The notes under the pieces: generated by a model | What the model saw: only the letters and a program-made list of their open reading frames with translations | Database searches by the model: none | Told to the model about the DNA's origin: nothing | Shown: piece by piece, positions 38,683 to 51,587 of the stretch | How positions within the stretch are numbered: the stretch's first letter is position 1 | Layout of the letters: every line of letters starts with the position of its first letter | Translations under genes and position numbers: made by a program | NCBI RefSeq assembly: GCF_025420485.1 | Contig: NZ_JAOEFD010000006.1 | Coordinates: 99,675 to 163,674 of the forward strand | Reading direction: 5' to 3' | Length of the DNA stretch: 64,000 bases | DNA from: Nesterenkonia marinintestina | GTDB lineage: Bacteria > Actinomycetota > Actinomycetes > Actinomycetales > Micrococcaceae

Positions 38683-39215
38683 CGACGACACACGTCCACG
38701 TCCGGCGCGCCCGAGAGACGGACCTGCCGCGCATCTCCGAGATCTCGCGCGCCGCCTACCTCGACGGCGGGCACCTCGTGCAGGACTCCCGCTACCTCAC
38801 CGTCATCTCGGATGCCGAGGCGCGGATGCGCGGCGGGGAGCTCTTCGTCGCCGAGGTCGACGGCGCCGTCGCCGGATCCGTGGTCCTGGCGCGGGCCGAG
38901 GGTGACTTCGCCGAACTGGCGCGCCCCGGGGAGCTCGAGTTCCGCGTCCTGGCCGTGGACCCGGCCTTCCAGGGCAGGGGAGTGGGACGCGCCCTGGTGC
39001 GGCACCTGCTCAGACTCGCCGCCGAGGACGGAGCCGAGGCCATGGTCATCTGCTCGATGGACACCATGGTCGCCGCCCACGCGCTCTACATCGCCGAGGG
39101 GTTCGTCCGACGCCCCGACCGTGACCTGGTCATCGACGGGATCGGTCGATTCCCGACCTTCGTGCACCTGCTGCGGCCGGCGGCGGCCGGAGCCGCAGGG
39201 CGCGGGAGCGACTAG
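38679..39215 (+). CDS. GNAT family N-acetyltransferase
   Basis: Predicted acetyltransferase with unknown acceptor. The 178 residues have the GNAT core: VRRARETDLPRISEISRAAY, LEFRVLAVDPAFQGRGVGRALVRHLLR (acetyl-CoA loop QGRGVG) and MDTMVAAHALYIAEGFVRR. The start is ATG 38679, overlapping the phosphatase stop; it ends the ligA transcription unit. The gatCAB promoter box TAGACT overlaps its stop region. Confidence 0.88.
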
Positions 39216-39218
39216 ACT
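39213..39218 (+). promoter_or_regulatory. -10 box for gatCAB
   Basis: TAGACT at the very end of the GNAT gene, 92 bases upstream of the gatC ATG; predicted leader about 85 nt. No good -35 is visible. Confidence 0.45.
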
Positions 39219-39310
39219 GGCCGACTGACACCGCGGCCCGCCGCGTCCGCCGCACCGGCGCGACGCCGAGCCCGCGACGCACCCGCCGAAACAGCCGATC
39301 GAGGAGATGG

Positions 39311-39607
39311 ATGTCTGAGATCTCGCGCGCCGACGTCGAGCATCTGGCGAAGCTGGCGCATCTGAGTCTGACCGAGGAGGAGCTGGACCGCATGGCCTCC
39401 GAACTGGGGGTCATCGTCGACTCCGTGAAGACGGTCTCCGAGGCCGTCTCCGACGACGTGCCCGCCACCAGCCACCCCCTGCCGCTGACCAACGTGCTCC
39501 GCGACGACGTCGTCGGTCACACCTTCACCGCCGAGCAGGCCCTGCACAACGCCCCGGACTCCGAGGACGGGCGCTTCCGGGTCCCGGCCATCCTGGACGA
39601 GGAGTGA
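39311..39607 (+). CDS. gatC: Asp-tRNA(Asn)/Glu-tRNA(Gln) amidotransferase subunit C
   Basis: Small subunit that holds GatA and GatB together in the transamidation of misacylated Glu-tRNA(Gln) or Asp-tRNA(Asn). The 98 residues match the family: [21 protein letters not shown] at the start and LRDDVV and [10 protein letters not shown] at the end. GAGGAG lies 4 bases before ATG 39311. First gene of gatC-gatA-gatB. Confidence 0.97.
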   Translation: MSEISRADVEHLAKLAHLSLTEEELDRMASELGVIVDSVKTVSEAVSDDVPATSHPLPLTNVLRDDVVGHTFTAEQALHNAPDSEDGRFRVPAILDEE

Positions 39608-39615
39608 TCCCAGAC

Positions 39616-41181
39616 ATGAGCGAGCACAGCAGCACCGACTCCGGCGACGACCTGATCTGCCTCACCGCAGCCCGGATGGCCCAGAAGCTCCGGACCGGCG
39701 AGATCACCTCCGTGGAGCTGACACGGGCCCACCTGGACCGGATCGCCGCCGTCGACGGCGGGGACCACGGCGTCCACGCCTTCCTCCACGTCTCCGCCGA
39801 GGAGGCCCTGGCCACCGCCGCCGAGGTGGACGCGGTCCGCGCCTCCGGCGGAGCCGCGGCCGAGGCCCTGCACCCCCTGGCCGGTGTGCCGATCGCGGTC
39901 AAGGACCTGATCGTCACCGTCGGGCAGCCCACCACTGCGGCGTCGAAGATGCTCGACGGTTGGATGAGTCCGTACGACGCCACCGTGGTGACCAGGATCC
40001 GTGAGGCCGGGATGCCCATCCTCGGAAAGACCAACCTCGACGAGTTCGCCATGGGGTCCTCCTCCGAGCACTCCGCCTACGGCGCGACCCGCAACCCCTG
40101 GGACCTGGAGCGGACGCCCGGGGGCTCCGGCGGCGGGTCGGCCGCGGCCGTCGCCGCCTTCGAGACGCCCCTGGCGCTGGGCACGGACACCGGCGGCTCG
40201 ATCCGTCAGCCCGGGGCGCTGACCGGCACCGTCGGCACCAAGCCCACCTACGGCTCCGTCTCCCGCTACGGAGCCATCGCCATGGCCTCCTCTCTGGACC
40301 AGATCGGCCCGTGCGCCCGCACCGCGGAGGACGCGGCGCTGCTGCACGAGCTGATCGCCGGCCACGACCCCAAGGACGCCACCTCCCTGCCCGACGAGGT
40401 CGCCCCCTTCGCCGACGCCGCCCGCCGCGACGACGTCGCCGGCCTGCGGATCGGAGTGGTGAAGCAGCTGCGCGGGGAGGGCAACTCCGACGGGGTGGCC
40501 GCCCGCTTCGAGGACACCCTGGACGCGCTGCGGGAGGCCGGGGCGGAGGTCGTGGAGGTCGACTGCCCCAGCTTCGACTACGCCCTGGGCGCCTACTACC
40601 TGATCATGGCTTCCGAGGCCTCCTCGAACCTCGCCAAGTTCGACGGCGTCCGATACGGCACCCGGGAGCTCCCGGAGGACGGACCGGTCACCATCGAACG
40701 GGTCATGGGTGCCACCCGCGCGGCCGGATTCGGCGACGAGGTCAAGCGCCGCATCATCCTGGGCACCTACGCCCTCTCAGCCGGCTACTACGACGCCTAC
40801 TACGGCTCCGCGCAGAAGGTCCGCACGCTGATCCAGCGGGACTTCGAGGCCGCCTTCGACGACGTCCACGTGCTGGTCACCCCGACGTCGCCGGTGACGG
40901 CCTTCCGCTTCGGCGAGAAGCTCGACGACCCGCTGGCCATGTACCTCAACGACGTCGCCACCATCCCGGCCAACCTGGCCGGCGTCCCGGGGATCTCGGT
41001 CCCGATCGGCCTGGCCGAGGGCCTGCCCGTGGGTGCGCAGGTGCTGGCGCCGGTGCGCGAGGATGCCCGGACCTACCACGTCGGCGCGGTGATCGAACGG
41101 CTCATGCAGGGCCAGGACGGTCCGCTGTGGGCCCAGGTGCCCGAGCCGACCGCCGCCGCGACCCCGACCTCCGGAGAGTGA
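39616..41181 (+). CDS. gatA: Asp-tRNA(Asn)/Glu-tRNA(Gln) amidotransferase subunit A
   Basis: Amidase that frees ammonia from glutamine for the transamidation. It carries the Ser-cisSer-Lys triad of the amidase signature family: Lys in VPIAVKDLI, the [13 protein letters not shown] loop and Ser in [26 protein letters not shown] is also diagnostic. I chose ATG 39616 (521 residues, GAGGAG 11 bases upstream). The GTG at 39604, which overlaps the gatC stop as GTGA, would add four residues and is an equally possible coupled start. gatB follows 9 bases later. Confidence 0.97.
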   Translation: MSEHSSTDSGDDLICLTAARMAQKLRTGEITSVELTRAHLDRIAAVDGGDHGVHAFLHVSAEEALATAAEVDAVRASGGAAAEALHPLAGVPIAVKDLIVTVGQPTTAASKMLDGWMSPYDATVVTRIREAGMPILGKTNLDEFAMGSSSEHSAYGATRNPWDLERTPGGSGGGSAAAVAAFETPLALGTDTGGSIRQPGALTGTVGTKPTYGSVSRYGAIAMASSLDQIGPCARTAEDAALLHELIAGHDPKDATSLPDEVAPFADAARRDDVAGLRIGVVKQLRGEGNSDGVAARFEDTLDALREAGAEVVEVDCPSFDYALGAYYLIMASEASSNLAKFDGVRYGTRELPEDGPVTIERVMGATRAAGFGDEVKRRIILGTYALSAGYYDAYYGSAQKVRTLIQRDFEAAFDDVHVLVTPTSPVTAFRFGEKLDDPLAMYLNDVATIPANLAGVPGISVPIGLAEGLPVGAQVLAPVREDARTYHVGAVIERLMQGQDGPLWAQVPEPTAAATPTSGE

Positions 41182-41190
41182 GGACCGCAG

Positions 41191-42708
41191 ATGACTGACA
41201 CCACCGCAGAGGCCCGGCCGCTGTCCTTCGAGGAGACGCTGGAGACCTTCGACCCGGTCCTCGGCTTCGAGGTCCACGTCGAGCTGAACACGGCAACCAA
41301 GATGTTCTCCTCGGCGCCGAACGCCTTCGGCGATGAGCCCAACACCAACGTCAACGAGGTGGACCTGGGTCTGCCCGGCGTGCTGCCGGTGGCCAACCGG
41401 ACCGCCGTCGAGTCGGCGATCCGGCTCGGCCTGGCGCTGAACTGCACCATCGCCGAGCACTGCCGATTCGCCAGGAAGCAGTACTTCTACCCGGACACCC
41501 CGAAGAACTTCCAGACCTCCCAGTACGACGAGCCGATCGCCTCCGACGGTTGGATCGACGTCGAGCTCGACGACGGTGAGGTCTTCCGGGTGGAGATCGA
41601 GCGGGCCCACATGGAGGAGGACGCCGGCAAGCTGACTCACCAGGGATCCTCGGGGCGCATCCAGGGCGCCGAGAGCTCCCTGGTGGACTACAACCGTGCC
41701 GGGGTGCCGCTGATCGAGATCGTGACCAAGCCCATCGTGGGTGCCGGGGAGCGCGCCCCGGAGCTGGCTCGGGCCTACGTCTCAGCGATCCGCGACCTGG
41801 TCCGGGCTCTGGACATCTCGGATGCGCGTATGGAGCGCGGCAACGTCCGCTGCGATGCGAACGTCTCGCTGATGCCGAAGGGCGCCTCGACGTTCGGCAC
41901 CCGGACCGAGACGAAGAACGTGAACTCCATGCGCGCGGTCGAGCACGCGGTGACCTACGAGATGCGTCGGCACGCCGGGGTGCTCTCGGCCGGAGGATCC
42001 ATCACGCAGGAGACCCGCCACTGGCACGAGGACACGCGCACCACCACCTCCGGTCGGCCGAAGTCCGACGCCGACGACTACCGCTACTTCCCGGAGCCGG
42101 ACCTGGTGCCCGTGGTGACCGACGCCGCCTGGATCGAGCGCCTGCGCGCCACGCTTCCGGAGCCGCCCGCCGAGCGCCGTCGTCGGCTGCGTGAGGCCTG
42201 GGGATACTCGGATCAGGAGTTCCGCGACGTCGTCGCCGCCGGTCTGCTCGACCAGATCGAGGAGACGGTGGACTCTGGGGCCTCGCCGGCCGCCGCCCGC
42301 AAGTGGTGGATGGGAGAGATCTCCCGTCTGGCCAACCAGCGGGACCTCGAGCCTGCCGCGCTCGGGGTGGAGCCGGCGACCATCATCGAACTCGACGGGC
42401 TCATCCGCGAGGAGCGCATCAACGACAAGATCGCGCGCCAGGTGCTGGAGCTGCACGTCGACGGCGAGGGCGCGCCGACGCAGATCGTCGAAGACCGAGG
42501 CCTCGAGGTGGTCTCCGACGACGGCGCCCTCACCGCCGCGGTGGAGAAGGCCATGGCGGAGAACCCCGACGTCGTCGAGAAGGTCGCCGGCGGCAAGCTC
42601 AAGGCGATCGGGGCGCTCATCGGCCCGGTGATGAAGGAGACCAAGGGGCAGGCCGACGCCGGGAAGGTGCGCGAGATCGTACTCGCCAAGCTCGGCATCG
42701 AGGGATGA
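41191..42708 (+). CDS. gatB: Asp-tRNA(Asn)/Glu-tRNA(Gln) amidotransferase subunit B
   Basis: Binds misacylated tRNA and activates its side-chain carboxyl for amidation. The 505 residues include [16 protein letters not shown], the metal- and tRNA-binding [44 protein letters not shown] and the C-terminal YqeY-like domain ([21 protein letters not shown]). The stop overlaps the start of the kinase-like gene (ATGA). Confidence 0.98.
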   Translation: MTDTTAEARPLSFEETLETFDPVLGFEVHVELNTATKMFSSAPNAFGDEPNTNVNEVDLGLPGVLPVANRTAVESAIRLGLALNCTIAEHCRFARKQYFYPDTPKNFQTSQYDEPIASDGWIDVELDDGEVFRVEIERAHMEEDAGKLTHQGSSGRIQGAESSLVDYNRAGVPLIEIVTKPIVGAGERAPELARAYVSAIRDLVRALDISDARMERGNVRCDANVSLMPKGASTFGTRTETKNVNSMRAVEHAVTYEMRRHAGVLSAGGSITQETRHWHEDTRTTTSGRPKSDADDYRYFPEPDLVPVVTDAAWIERLRATLPEPPAERRRRLREAWGYSDQEFRDVVAAGLLDQIEETVDSGASPAAARKWWMGEISRLANQRDLEPAALGVEPATIIELDGLIREERINDKIARQVLELHVDGEGAPTQIVEDRGLEVVSDDGALTAAVEKAMAENPDVVEKVAGGKLKAIGALIGPVMKETKGQADAGKVREIVLAKLGIEG

Positions 42709-43547
42709 CCGTGTTCGAGAAGGAGACGCCCGCCGGGCACCCGGAGGCGGCCCTGATCGAGGCCGCCGGGCTGCGCTGGCTGGACGAGGCCGCGCGGTCG
42801 GTGGACGGAGTCGCCGTCGCACAGGTGCAGGCGGTGCGGCCGGGTCGACTCACCCTCGAACGGATCGAGCCCGCCGTCCCGGACGAGGCGGCCGCCCATG
42901 ACTTCGGTCGGCGTCTGGCCCGGACCCACCGCTCGCTGGCCCACGATGCGGACCTGGAGTTCGGCATGCTCCCTCCCGAACATCCGACCGGCGCCGCACC
43001 GCTGTTCGGCCCCGCCGACCATCCTCTGCCCATGGGTGCGTCGACGGCCCCCGGCTGGGGCGCCTTCCACGCCTCCCAGCGGCTGGATCCGCTCATCGAG
43101 CTGCTGCACGGATCCGGCGACCCCGACGAGCTGCGCCTCCTGCGGGCCGCGAGGGGCCGGATCGCCTCCGGAGAGCTCGACGACGACGAACCGCCGGCGC
43201 TGATCCACGGCGACCTCTGGGCGGGCAACGTCCTGTGGCGCGCCCAGGACGAGGGTGAGGGGGAGAGCTTGGGCGAGGGCGGGCCGACGCACGTCGAAGC
43301 CGTGCTCATCGACCCGGCCGCCCACCTGGGCCATCGGGAGACCGACATCGGATTCCTCCACCTGTTCGGGCTGCCGGGGCTCGACGACGCCATGGTCGGC
43401 TATGAGTCCGAGGTTCCGCTCCGCCAGGGGTGGCGGGACAGGATCCCGATGCACCAGCTGTTCTGCCTCGCCGCCCACCGGGCGCTGTTCGGGACGGCAT
43501 ACCGCGGTGCGACCCTTCACGCGGCGGAGCGGGTCCTGAGCCTGTGA
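42705..43547 (+). CDS. Fructosamine kinase family protein
   Basis: Kinase-fold protein of the fructosamine-3-kinase/ketosamine kinase family; bacterial members phosphorylate ribulosamines or erythrulosamines on protein lysines, which triggers their removal. The 280 residues have [18 protein letters not shown], the catalytic [11 protein letters not shown] and the DFG-equivalent [23 protein letters not shown] small Glu/Gly insertion ([11 protein letters not shown]) lies between catalytic motifs. It is coupled to gatB (ATGA) and followed 12 bases later by a low-molecular-weight phosphatase, a pairing known for deglycation genes. Confidence 0.9.
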   Translation: MTVFEKETPAGHPEAALIEAAGLRWLDEAARSVDGVAVAQVQAVRPGRLTLERIEPAVPDEAAAHDFGRRLARTHRSLAHDADLEFGMLPPEHPTGAAPLFGPADHPLPMGASTAPGWGAFHASQRLDPLIELLHGSGDPDELRLLRAARGRIASGELDDDEPPALIHGDLWAGNVLWRAQDEGEGESLGEGGPTHVEAVLIDPAAHLGHRETDIGFLHLFGLPGLDDAMVGYESEVPLRQGWRDRIPMHQLFCLAAHRALFGTAYRGATLHAAERVLSL

Positions 43548-43559
43548 TGGGATGGGACC

Positions 43560-44135
43560 ATGGCTGACCAGTTCACGATCCTGACCATCTGCACCGGCAA
43601 CATCTGCCGCTCGCCCGCCATGGAGCGCCTCCTCGCACACCACTTCGCCGACGACGCGGTGCGCGTCCTCGGCGCCGGGGTCTTCGCCCACGTCGGAGAG
43701 GAGATGAAGGAGCCGATGCGGCGCCGGGTGGAGGCCTACGGGGCCGACGCCGAGGGTACGGCGGGGGATCAGGTCGACGCCGCTCTGATCGGCGAGTCCG
43801 ATCTGATCCTCACCGCCACGCGGGACCACCGTCGCGAGCTGCTGCGCCACGCCCCCGACGCGGGCGCCCGGATCTTCACCCTGCGTGAGGCGGCGCGGCT
43901 GCTCGACGGTCTGGGTGAAGACGACCTCGAGCAGTCGGTCGGCCCCGAGGCCCGCCCTCCCGAGCGCCTGGCGTTCCTGACGCAGCGGCTCGACGACCTC
44001 CGTGCCTCGGCCCGGTCCGGAGGGTCCGACGACGACATCCTGGATCCGTACATGATGGGGGAGGGCGCCTACGACGAGTCCTTCGAGCAGCTGCGCGGCC
44101 CCATCGAGGCGCTGGTCCGGGCCGTCCGGGGCTGA
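43560..44135 (+). CDS. Low-molecular-weight protein-tyrosine-phosphatase family protein
   Basis: Cysteine-based phosphatase. The 191 residues begin with the P-loop CTGNICRS (Cys11, Arg17), and the general-acid Asp lies in DDILDPYMMGEGAYDESFEQL. It is longer than the usual 150-160 because of an insertion between residues about 120 and 155. It may be a tyrosine phosphatase or, given its pairing with a fructosamine kinase family gene, a ribulosamine-5-phosphatase of the PTP-A type. It ends 12 bases from the convergent CPBP gene. Confidence 0.92.
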   Translation: MADQFTILTICTGNICRSPAMERLLAHHFADDAVRVLGAGVFAHVGEEMKEPMRRRVEAYGADAEGTAGDQVDAALIGESDLILTATRDHRRELLRHAPDAGARIFTLREAARLLDGLGEDDLEQSVGPEARPPERLAFLTQRLDDLRASARSGGSDDDILDPYMMGEGAYDESFEQLRGPIEALVRAVRG

Positions 44136-44147
44136 GGTGACGCAGCG

Positions 44148-44927
44148 CTAGCGGACCCCGACCGCTCCCATCACCAGGGGGAATGCGAGGAACGCGACGG
44201 CGTCGAGCAGGAAGTGGGCGATCACCAGCGGCATGACCCGGCCGTATCGTGTGTAGATCCACCCGAAGATGATCCCCATGAGCAGGTTGCCGATGCCGGG
44301 GCCGATGCCCTGGTACAGGTGGTAGCAGCCGCGCAGCACGGCCGCGGCCACGATGATCACCCACATCGATGTGCGGGGCCAGATCCGACGGAAGCGGTCG
44401 AAGACGTAGGCGATCAGCACGATCTCCTCGATCAGGCCGTGCCGCGCGGCGGAGAGCAGCAGCAGCGGCACGTTCCACCACTCGTCGCCGAGGTCCGCGG
44501 GGATGAGCTCCGCGGTGATGCCCGCGCTGCGTCCCGCCCCGTAGACCACGAGGGTGCCGGCCCCGATGAGCACGAACAGCCCTATGCCCAGCAGCGTGTC
44601 GCTCACGGGTCGGCGCAGATCGAAGCCGAACCGTCGGAACGGATTCTGTCCGTGCAGCCAGACGATGTAGAGCACCAGGACCACGGGCACCAGGGCGAAC
44701 AGGATGTCCAGGAGCTGGTAGACGACGTCGAAGACGGCGAGCTCCGACCGAGCGCTGTGCAGTGTCGCCTGCTGCTCGCCGAGCGCCCCTTCGGTGAGTC
44801 GCTCGGCCAGCGCCACCACCGAGTAGACCGCGCTGCGCCCCAGCGACAGGGCCAGCACGACGGCGACCTCCCACACGAAGAACCGGCGACTGGTCGGCAG
44901 CCGCACGGAGGAGTCGGTCGTCGTCAT
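44148..44927 (-). CDS. CPBP family intramembrane glutamic endopeptidase
   Basis: Multi-pass membrane protein of the CAAX protease/bacteriocin-processing family. The 259 residues contain about six to seven helices and the three family motifs: Glu-Glu in RHGLIEEIVLIAYVF, the histidine in VLRGCYHLYQG, and HFLLDAVAF in the last helix. A role in prenyl-type proteolysis is not established in most bacteria; some members protect against bacteriocins. Convergent with the phosphatase gene. Confidence 0.9.
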   Translation of the reverse strand: MTTTDSSVRLPTSRRFFVWEVAVVLALSLGRSAVYSVVALAERLTEGALGEQQATLHSARSELAVFDVVYQLLDILFALVPVVLVLYIVWLHGQNPFRRFGFDLRRPVSDTLLGIGLFVLIGAGTLVVYGAGRSAGITAELIPADLGDEWWNVPLLLLSAARHGLIEEIVLIAYVFDRFRRIWPRTSMWVIIVAAAVLRGCYHLYQGIGPGIGNLLMGIIFGWIYTRYGRVMPLVIAHFLLDAVAFLAFPLVMGAVGVR

Positions 44928-45222
44928 TCTGCATACGGTACTCCTCGCTGACGTGGCGCGATATCCGCAGCACGGCTCGGTGAGGAACGGTGGGGAGGAC
45001 GGCGACCTTCAGCGGTGGTGACTCCTGCAGTCCGGAACGGGAGGAGTCCCGGCCCGGACGCCGGCTGTCTGGAATGACGACCAGATGAATCCGCATCGGC
45101 GAAATCTCTCTGAAACGCGTCGTGAGTAGATTGTCACTCGTCTAGGGGGTACTCTCCTAGCATCATGGCATCGTGTGATCTCCAGCACACGGTCACCGCG
45201 CAATCCTTGAGGGGAAAACTGA
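44928..45222. promoter_or_regulatory. Divergent intergenic region, CPBP gene / AGCS gene
   Basis: A 295-base gap with both promoters. Towards the symporter there is TTGTCA (45131-45136) with TACTCT or TCCTAG 13-17 bases after it, and the dyad CTAGG-N9-CCTAG (45142-45160) over the probable -10. A 7-bp inverted repeat GACTCCT/AGGAGTC lies near 45020-45048. I looked for a glycine riboswitch, which often precedes such symporters, and did not find its conserved core. Confidence 0.35.
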
Positions 45223-46785
45223 ATGAGTACACAAGAGTCACTCATCCTCGCCGTGGGCGAGGAGGAGGTCGAAACCGGCGCACAGGGCATCGCCGACACG
45301 ATCGACGGTTGGTTCGCCGGTATCACCGAATGGTTCGCCGGTATCATCTTCGGCACCATCCCGATCGGTGGTCACGACGCCCCGGTCGTCGTCCTCTGGT
45401 CCATCCTCGCGGCCATCGGATTCACCATCTACTTCGGCTTCGTCCAGTTCCGCTCGCCCAAGGTCGCCCTCGAGGTGGTCAGGGGCAAGTGGTCCAAGCC
45501 GACCGACCCCGGTGAGGTCAGCCACTTCCAGGCGCTGACCTCGGCGCTCTCGGCCACCGTCGGCCTCGGGAACATCGCCGGTGTGGCCGTCGCGGTCACA
45601 CTCGGCGGTCCCGGAGCGGCGTTCTGGATGATGATCGCCGGCTTCTTCGGCATGTGCACCAAGTTCGTCGAGTGCACCCTTGGTGTGAAGTACCGGACCA
45701 TCGATGAGGACGGCACCGTCCACGGCGGTCCGTTCAAGTACCTGCCGGTCGCGTTCAAGAAGCTCGGTCGGATCCCGGTCGCCATCATCACCGGCCTCTT
45801 CGCCATCGCCATCATCCTCTTCGGAGTGGCCGGAGGCGGCATGTTCCAGGCCAACCAGGCCTTCTCCCAGGTCCGCGCGGTCACCGGCGGCGAGGACGGC
45901 ATCTTCGGCAGCGACATGGCCGCGTTCCTCTTCGGCATCGGTTTCGCCCTCCTGGTGGCCCTGGTCATCATCGGCGGCATCAAGTCCATCGGTTCTGTGA
46001 CCTCGAAGCTGGTCCCCGCGATGGCTCTGGTCTACGTCGCCGCCGGTCTGCTGATCATCGCCATCAACTTCCAGAACGTGCCGGCCGCCTTCGGCGCGAT
46101 CATCGAGGGCGCCTTCAACCCGGAGGGCATCGCAGGCGGTGTGCTCGGTGTGATCCTCATCGGTGTCCAGCGTGCGGCGTTCTCGAACGAGGCCGGCATC
46201 GGTTCGGCGCCGATCGCCCACTCGGCGGTGCGCACCAAGCGCCCCGTCTCGGAGGGCTTCAACGCGCTGCTCGAGCCGTTCATCGACACCGTCGTCATCT
46301 GCATGATGACCGCCCTGATCATCATCATCGCCAACCCGGCCTCCTACCAGGAGGCTCTGGACGGTGAGGACATGGGCGACGTCGCCATCACCTCCGACGC
46401 CTTCGCCACGGTGCTGCCGTGGTTCCCGGGTGTCCTGGCGATGGCGGTCTTCCTGTTCGCCTTCTCCACCCTGATCACCTGGGCCTACTACGGCATGCAG
46501 GCCTGGAGGCACCTGTTCGGCAAGTCGAAGGTCGGTGACATGATCTTCCGTCTGCTGATCTGCTTCTTCGTGGTCGTCGGCTGCATGATGACCTTCAGCA
46601 ACATCATCGACTTCGCCGACTCCGCACTGTTCATGTGCATCTTCATCAACGTGATCGGTCTGGTGATCCTCGCGCCGAAGGTCAAGGAGGAGATGAAGCA
46701 GTACCTCGCCGACCGCCGCGCCGGCCGCCTCATGGACGACCCGGAGCCGCTGGACTCCGACCGTCGCGTCGGCTCGGACCGGTGA
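45223..46785 (+). CDS. Alanine/glycine:cation symporter family protein
   Basis: Sodium- or proton-coupled amino-acid importer of the AGCS family. The 520 residues have the family signatures GLGNIAGVAVAVTLGGPGAAFWM, GGPFKYL, FSNEAGIGSAPIAHSAV and LITWAYYGMQAW, with about ten membrane helices. The start is ATG 45223, with GAGGGG 9 bases upstream. It is monocistronic; a 30-bp hairpin follows 39 bases after the stop. D- or L-alanine, or glycine, is the likely substrate. Confidence 0.95.
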   Translation: MSTQESLILAVGEEEVETGAQGIADTIDGWFAGITEWFAGIIFGTIPIGGHDAPVVVLWSILAAIGFTIYFGFVQFRSPKVALEVVRGKWSKPTDPGEVSHFQALTSALSATVGLGNIAGVAVAVTLGGPGAAFWMMIAGFFGMCTKFVECTLGVKYRTIDEDGTVHGGPFKYLPVAFKKLGRIPVAIITGLFAIAIILFGVAGGGMFQANQAFSQVRAVTGGEDGIFGSDMAAFLFGIGFALLVALVIIGGIKSIGSVTSKLVPAMALVYVAAGLLIIAINFQNVPAAFGAIIEGAFNPEGIAGGVLGVILIGVQRAAFSNEAGIGSAPIAHSAVRTKRPVSEGFNALLEPFIDTVVICMMTALIIIIANPASYQEALDGEDMGDVAITSDAFATVLPWFPGVLAMAVFLFAFSTLITWAYYGMQAWRHLFGKSKVGDMIFRLLICFFVVVGCMMTFSNIIDFADSALFMCIFINVIGLVILAPKVKEEMKQYLADRRAGRLMDDPEPLDSDRRVGSDR

Positions 46786-46824
46786 TCCGATGATCCGGTG
46801 ACCCGTTCCGGGTCACCGACCGTG

Positions 46825-46888
46825 CGTCTCCCCCGGATGCTCGTGTCCCCCGTGGAAGCACGGGAGACACGAGCATCCGGGGGAGACG
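46825..46888. terminator. Very long hairpin after the AGCS gene
   Basis: Arms 46825-46854 and 46859-46888 pair over 30 bp with one mismatch around a GAAG tetraloop. The outer 23 bp are perfect (left arm starts CGTCTCCCCCGG, right arm ends CCGGGGGAGACG). A short T-rich stretch (TTCGTGTTC) follows. It is probably the terminator of the symporter mRNA, but far longer than other hairpins here. Confidence 0.75.
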
Positions 46889-47031
46889 TTCGTGTTCAGG
46901 GGGCAGAGGCGAGGGGCCGTTCCGCGGGGCGGTGGGTCGGTTTCCGCTCTGTGGAGTGATCTGGAACACTGTGGTGTCGACGGAGGCCACGACGACGACG
47001 TCGACGGCTCAGCCCAGGAGGGAAGGAAGAT

Positions 47032-47469
47032 ATGACATCTCAGACCACCGGACCGGTCATCGTCGGAGTCGACGGCTCCGACACGGCGCTCAGGGCCGCA
47101 GAACGTGCCAGGGACCTCGCGGCCGCCCTGCAGGTGTCGCTGCTGGTGGTCACCGCCCACAGCGAGGAACGTACGCAGACGGTGGTCGTCGGCTCCGACG
47201 AGTACCGCGTCTCCGAGTCGGGGACGGCCCACGACGTCGCTGAGCAGGTGGCCCGGCGGCTGCGTCGGGACGACGTCGAGATCCGTCCCAGCGCCGCGCG
47301 CGGTCGTCCCTCTGAGGCCCTGGCGGCCTTGGCCGAGTCCGAGGGGGCGCAGATGATCGTGGTCGGGAACCAGCGCATGCGCGGCATGGCCCGAGTGCTC
47401 GGCAGCGTGGCCTCCTCCGTGGCCCACAACGCCCAGTGCGACGTGCACATCGTCAACACCTACACCTGA
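47032..47469 (+). CDS. Universal stress protein (single UspA domain)
   Basis: Small cytosolic nucleotide-binding stress protein. The 145 residues start VIVGVDGSDTALRAAERARDLA, and the ATP-binding signature G-2x-G-9x-G-S/T is present as GNQRMRGMARVLGSVASSVAHNAQCDVHIV in parts. The start is ATG 47032 after a purine-rich GGAGGGAAGGAAG. It sits alone between two hairpins. Confidence 0.93.
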   Translation: MTSQTTGPVIVGVDGSDTALRAAERARDLAAALQVSLLVVTAHSEERTQTVVVGSDEYRVSESGTAHDVAEQVARRLRRDDVEIRPSAARGRPSEALAALAESEGAQMIVVGNQRMRGMARVLGSVASSVAHNAQCDVHIVNTYT

Positions 47470-47543
47470 GACACGGCCGCCTCCCCCTACCCGTCGAGGG
47501 AGAGAACCTCGTGCCCCGAGTCGGCGAGTCGTGACCAGATTCG

Positions 47544-47572
47544 CTCCCCCGACGGCTGATGCGGCGGGGGAG
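47544..47572 (+). terminator. Possible terminator after the usp gene
   Basis: CTCCCCCG (47544-47551) pairs with CGGGGGAG (47565-47572) over a 13-nt loop, 75 bases after the usp stop. Confidence 0.4.
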
Positions 47573-47599
47573 AGGGCGGCAGGGGATCGGCGCGCACGA

Positions 47600-47643
47600 C
47601 GGAGGCCCCGCACCGGACTCATGCGTCCTATGCGGGGCCTCCG
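47600..47643. terminator. Terminator after groL
   Basis: CGGAGGCCCCGCA (47600-47612) pairs perfectly with TGCGGGGCCTCCG (47631-47643); the 18-nt loop holds a further GGAC/GTCC pairing. It lies 43 bases beyond the groL stop, between convergent genes. Confidence 0.8.
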
Positions 47644-47685
47644 TCCTGCCGCCGGGGAGTCAGGCTCCCGACGTCGGGGGAGCGG

Positions 47686-49782
<2,097 letters not shown>

Positions 49783-49853
49783 TCAGGCTCACGGCCCTGG
49801 GCTGACGGGCCCGGAGCCGCAGGCACGCCCGGTGACTTCGGGCGTCGGTCCTC

Positions 49854-49882
49854 ACTTTATGACCGCCTTAGCACTCGGTCAA
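49854..49882 (-). promoter_or_regulatory. groESL promoter
   Basis: On the minus strand TTGACC (49877-49882) and TAAAGT (49854-49859) are 17 bases apart. The -35 box lies in the central spacer of the CIRCE element, an arrangement in which HrcA blocks polymerase. Predicted start near 49847, giving a leader of about 205 nt. Confidence 0.7.
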
Positions 49883-49894
49883 GCAGAGTGCTAA
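49868..49894. promoter_or_regulatory. CIRCE element (HrcA operator)
   Basis: TTAGCACTC-N9-GAGTGCTAA, a perfect match to the CIRCE consensus, in the groES/guaB divergent region. Confidence 0.97.
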
Positions 49895-49949
49895 GAGTTC
49901 GTTCAGCCCAGGGCGGACGCCTCGCGAGCGGGGGCGCGCGCCGGGCCAG

Positions 49950-51548
<1,599 letters not shown>

Positions 51549-51587
51549 GCCGATCCCGCGCCCCCGACGGAAGGCATACGACGCACC

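Noticed and set aside
44928..45222. Glycine riboswitch upstream of the AGCS symporter.
   Set aside because: None of the conserved core sequences or the tandem aptamer layout is present; only weak hairpins and a promoter-like dyad are seen.
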